Shown: positions 4,237 through 5,238 of the stretch, in pieces
Numbering within the stretch: the stretch's first letter is position 1
Layout of the letters: each line of letters starts with the position of its first letter
Source: Pseudolysinimonas_A sp044239695
GTDB taxonomy: Bacteria; Actinomycetota; Actinomycetes; Actinomycetales; Microbacteriaceae
DNA length: 5,238 nucleotides
Direction of reading: 5' to 3'
NCBI RefSeq assembly: GCF_044239695.1
Contig: NZ_JBIIAW010000151.1
Location: forward strand, 1-5,238
Notes under the pieces: model-generated
Databases searched by the model: none
The model's input: the letters and a program-made list of their open reading frames with translations, nothing else
Told to the model about the DNA's origin: nothing
Position numbers and translations under genes: made by a program

Positions 4237-5238
4237 ACCACGTGGTTGCAGTGCTTCGTGAGGCATGGGCGGTTGCCCGCTCTCAGACGGTTGCCTCGAT
4301 TGTGACGATCATCATGGTTGCCGGCATGGTCGCCGCCGTCCTTCTAACCACGGGCCGCACCGTGGGATCCGAGCAAGCAGTTCTCGGTTCGATCGACTCC
4401 GCGGGGACAAGGTCGATCATCATCCGCGCCGAATCCAGCGCGGGCCTGGACAGCTCGGTGGTGGAGCGGCTCGCAAACGTCGATGGCGCTGAGGCCATCG
4501 CAGCATTCGGCCCGGTCGACGACGGTTCGAACGTTCTCATACCCGGTGCAGACAAGGTACCGACTCGCGTGCTTTGGTTTGCGGGCGATGCAAGCATCGG
4601 CATCCCGACCACGTCGCCTGTCAAGAACAGCGGCATGTGGGTCTCCGAGGTCACCGCGGGGCAGCTAGGCCTTGAGTCGGGGGTGGGCGGCGTAGCAACG
4701 AACTCGGGAGCGGAATACTCCGTCCTCGGCAAGTTCACCACCCCCGCATATCTCGACTTCCTGGAGCCGCTCGCCATCGCGCCTCAGGTTCGAAACGAAT
4801 CCCCTGGGACCGTGTCAGTGCTGGTCGTCATTGCGGAGCGGCCCGAACTAGTTGCGCCCCTAACGGAGCTCGTCGTTTCCGTTCTCGGTGTTGACGACCC
4901 GACGAAGGTGCAGGTCGAGACGAGCGAGGACCTGGCAAAGCTCCGGTCTCTGATCCAGGACCAGCTCGGTTCGTTCGGTCGAGGCTTGACGTTCATGATC
5001 TTTGGCTTGACGGCGGTCCTCGTAGCTGTGATCCTCTACGGCCTCGTCGTGCTCAGACGGAAAGACTTCGGGAGGCGCCGAGCGCTGGGCGCATCGCAGC
5101 GACTGATTATCGCGCTACTGCTAAGCCAGGTGACCATGCTCGGCACGGTCGGTGTGTTCATTGGCACATTGATCGCCGTCACGACCTTGTTGGCATCAGG
5201 GGATCCGCTGCCTGGGTTACCCTTCATCACAGCGGTTG
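4233..5238 (+). CDS. FtsX/MacB-type ABC transporter permease, 3' end outside the window
   Basis: The frame opens at an ATG overlapping the ATPase stop (ATGA) and runs without a stop to the window edge: 335 codons are visible. A first membrane segment (about 19-40) is followed by a roughly 200-residue extracellular domain (about 45-248), then a second segment (251-274). Next comes the FtsX signature RRKDFGRRRALGASQRLI (275-292) and a third segment (about 298-321). This is the MacB fold: an N-terminal helix, an extracytoplasmic domain, then three C-terminal helices, of which the last should lie beyond 5238. The extracellular domain has no cysteine in the visible part. With the adaptor and ATPase it completes a MacAB-like tripartite unit without an outer-membrane channel. 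Cargo is not shown by the sequence; the co-encoded peptides are the obvious candidates for export, immunity or sensing. Confidence 0.92.
   Translation, partial: MNHVVAVLREAWAVARSQTVASIVTIIMVAGMVAAVLLTTGRTVGSEQAVLGSIDSAGTRSIIIRAESSAGLDSSVVERLANVDGAEAIAAFGPVDDGSNVLIPGADKVPTRVLWFAGDASIGIPTTSPVKNSGMWVSEVTAGQLGLESGVGGVATNSGAEYSVLGKFTTPAYLDFLEPLAIAPQVRNESPGTVSVLVVIAERPELVAPLTELVVSVLGVDDPTKVQVETSEDLAKLRSLIQDQLGSFGRGLTFMIFGLTAVLVAVILYGLVVLRRKDFGRRRALGASQRLIIALLLSQVTMLGTVGVFIGTLIAVTTLLASGDPLPGLPFITAV

Noticed and set aside
4283..4996. Minus-strand open frames over the permease
   Set aside because: Antisense shadows; the plus-strand permease has membrane segments and an FtsX signature and simply lacks a stop inside the window.
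1..5238. tRNA, rRNA or CRISPR array
   Set aside because: No cloverleaf, rRNA-like stretch or regularly spaced repeats were seen by eye on either strand.

Overview
The window is high-GC DNA with G/C-rich third codon positions, Sec and lipoprotein signals typical of Gram-positives, and short overlapping genes. This fits an actinobacterium, possibly a Microbacteriaceae member; that placement is an inference from composition and gene style, not from a marker gene.

Left part (1-1090): no complete gene starts in the first 265 bases. They hold a 14-base palindrome (45-58) and a strong GC-rich hairpin (105-138) that looks like a terminator for a gene lying left of the window. On the minus strand (266-868) is a trypsin-like serine protease reading frame with the catalytic Asp and Ser regions but no convincing catalytic His. 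Matching N-terminal sequence lies in another frame just upstream (859-960), so this is probably a decaying gene. Bases 869-1102 form the leader of the divergent operon.

Right part (1091-5238): a tightly packed plus-strand operon of six genes, the last cut by the window edge. Genes 1 and 2 encode small Sec-exported proteins (107 and 112 aa) that are divergent paralogues. Both have exactly two cysteines in the mature part, an H-x-H motif, a W-[ST]-Y-[YW]-x-SG core and an identical C-terminal CDW tail. Gene 3 is a 225-aa lipoprotein with four extra cysteines. Gene 4 is a membrane-anchored, MacA/HlyD-like adaptor with an embedded peptidoglycan-binding domain. Gene 5 is a MacB/LolD-type ABC ATPase, and gene 6 is the FtsX/MacB-type permease.

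Working model (inference): two exported peptides, perhaps acting as a pair, are made with a surface lipoprotein that could be an immunity or receptor protein and a three-part MacAB-like machine that could export, expel or sense them. The layout is reminiscent of lactococcin-972-type bacteriocin loci, but the peptides do not match that family's sequence pattern as I know it. This is the best candidate for an undescribed system in the window. Genes 1-2, 4-5 and 5-6 overlap, and the gene 3 ribosome-binding site overlaps the gene 2 stop. The only real gap, before gene 4, carries two mutually exclusive hairpins around the gene 4 start codon.
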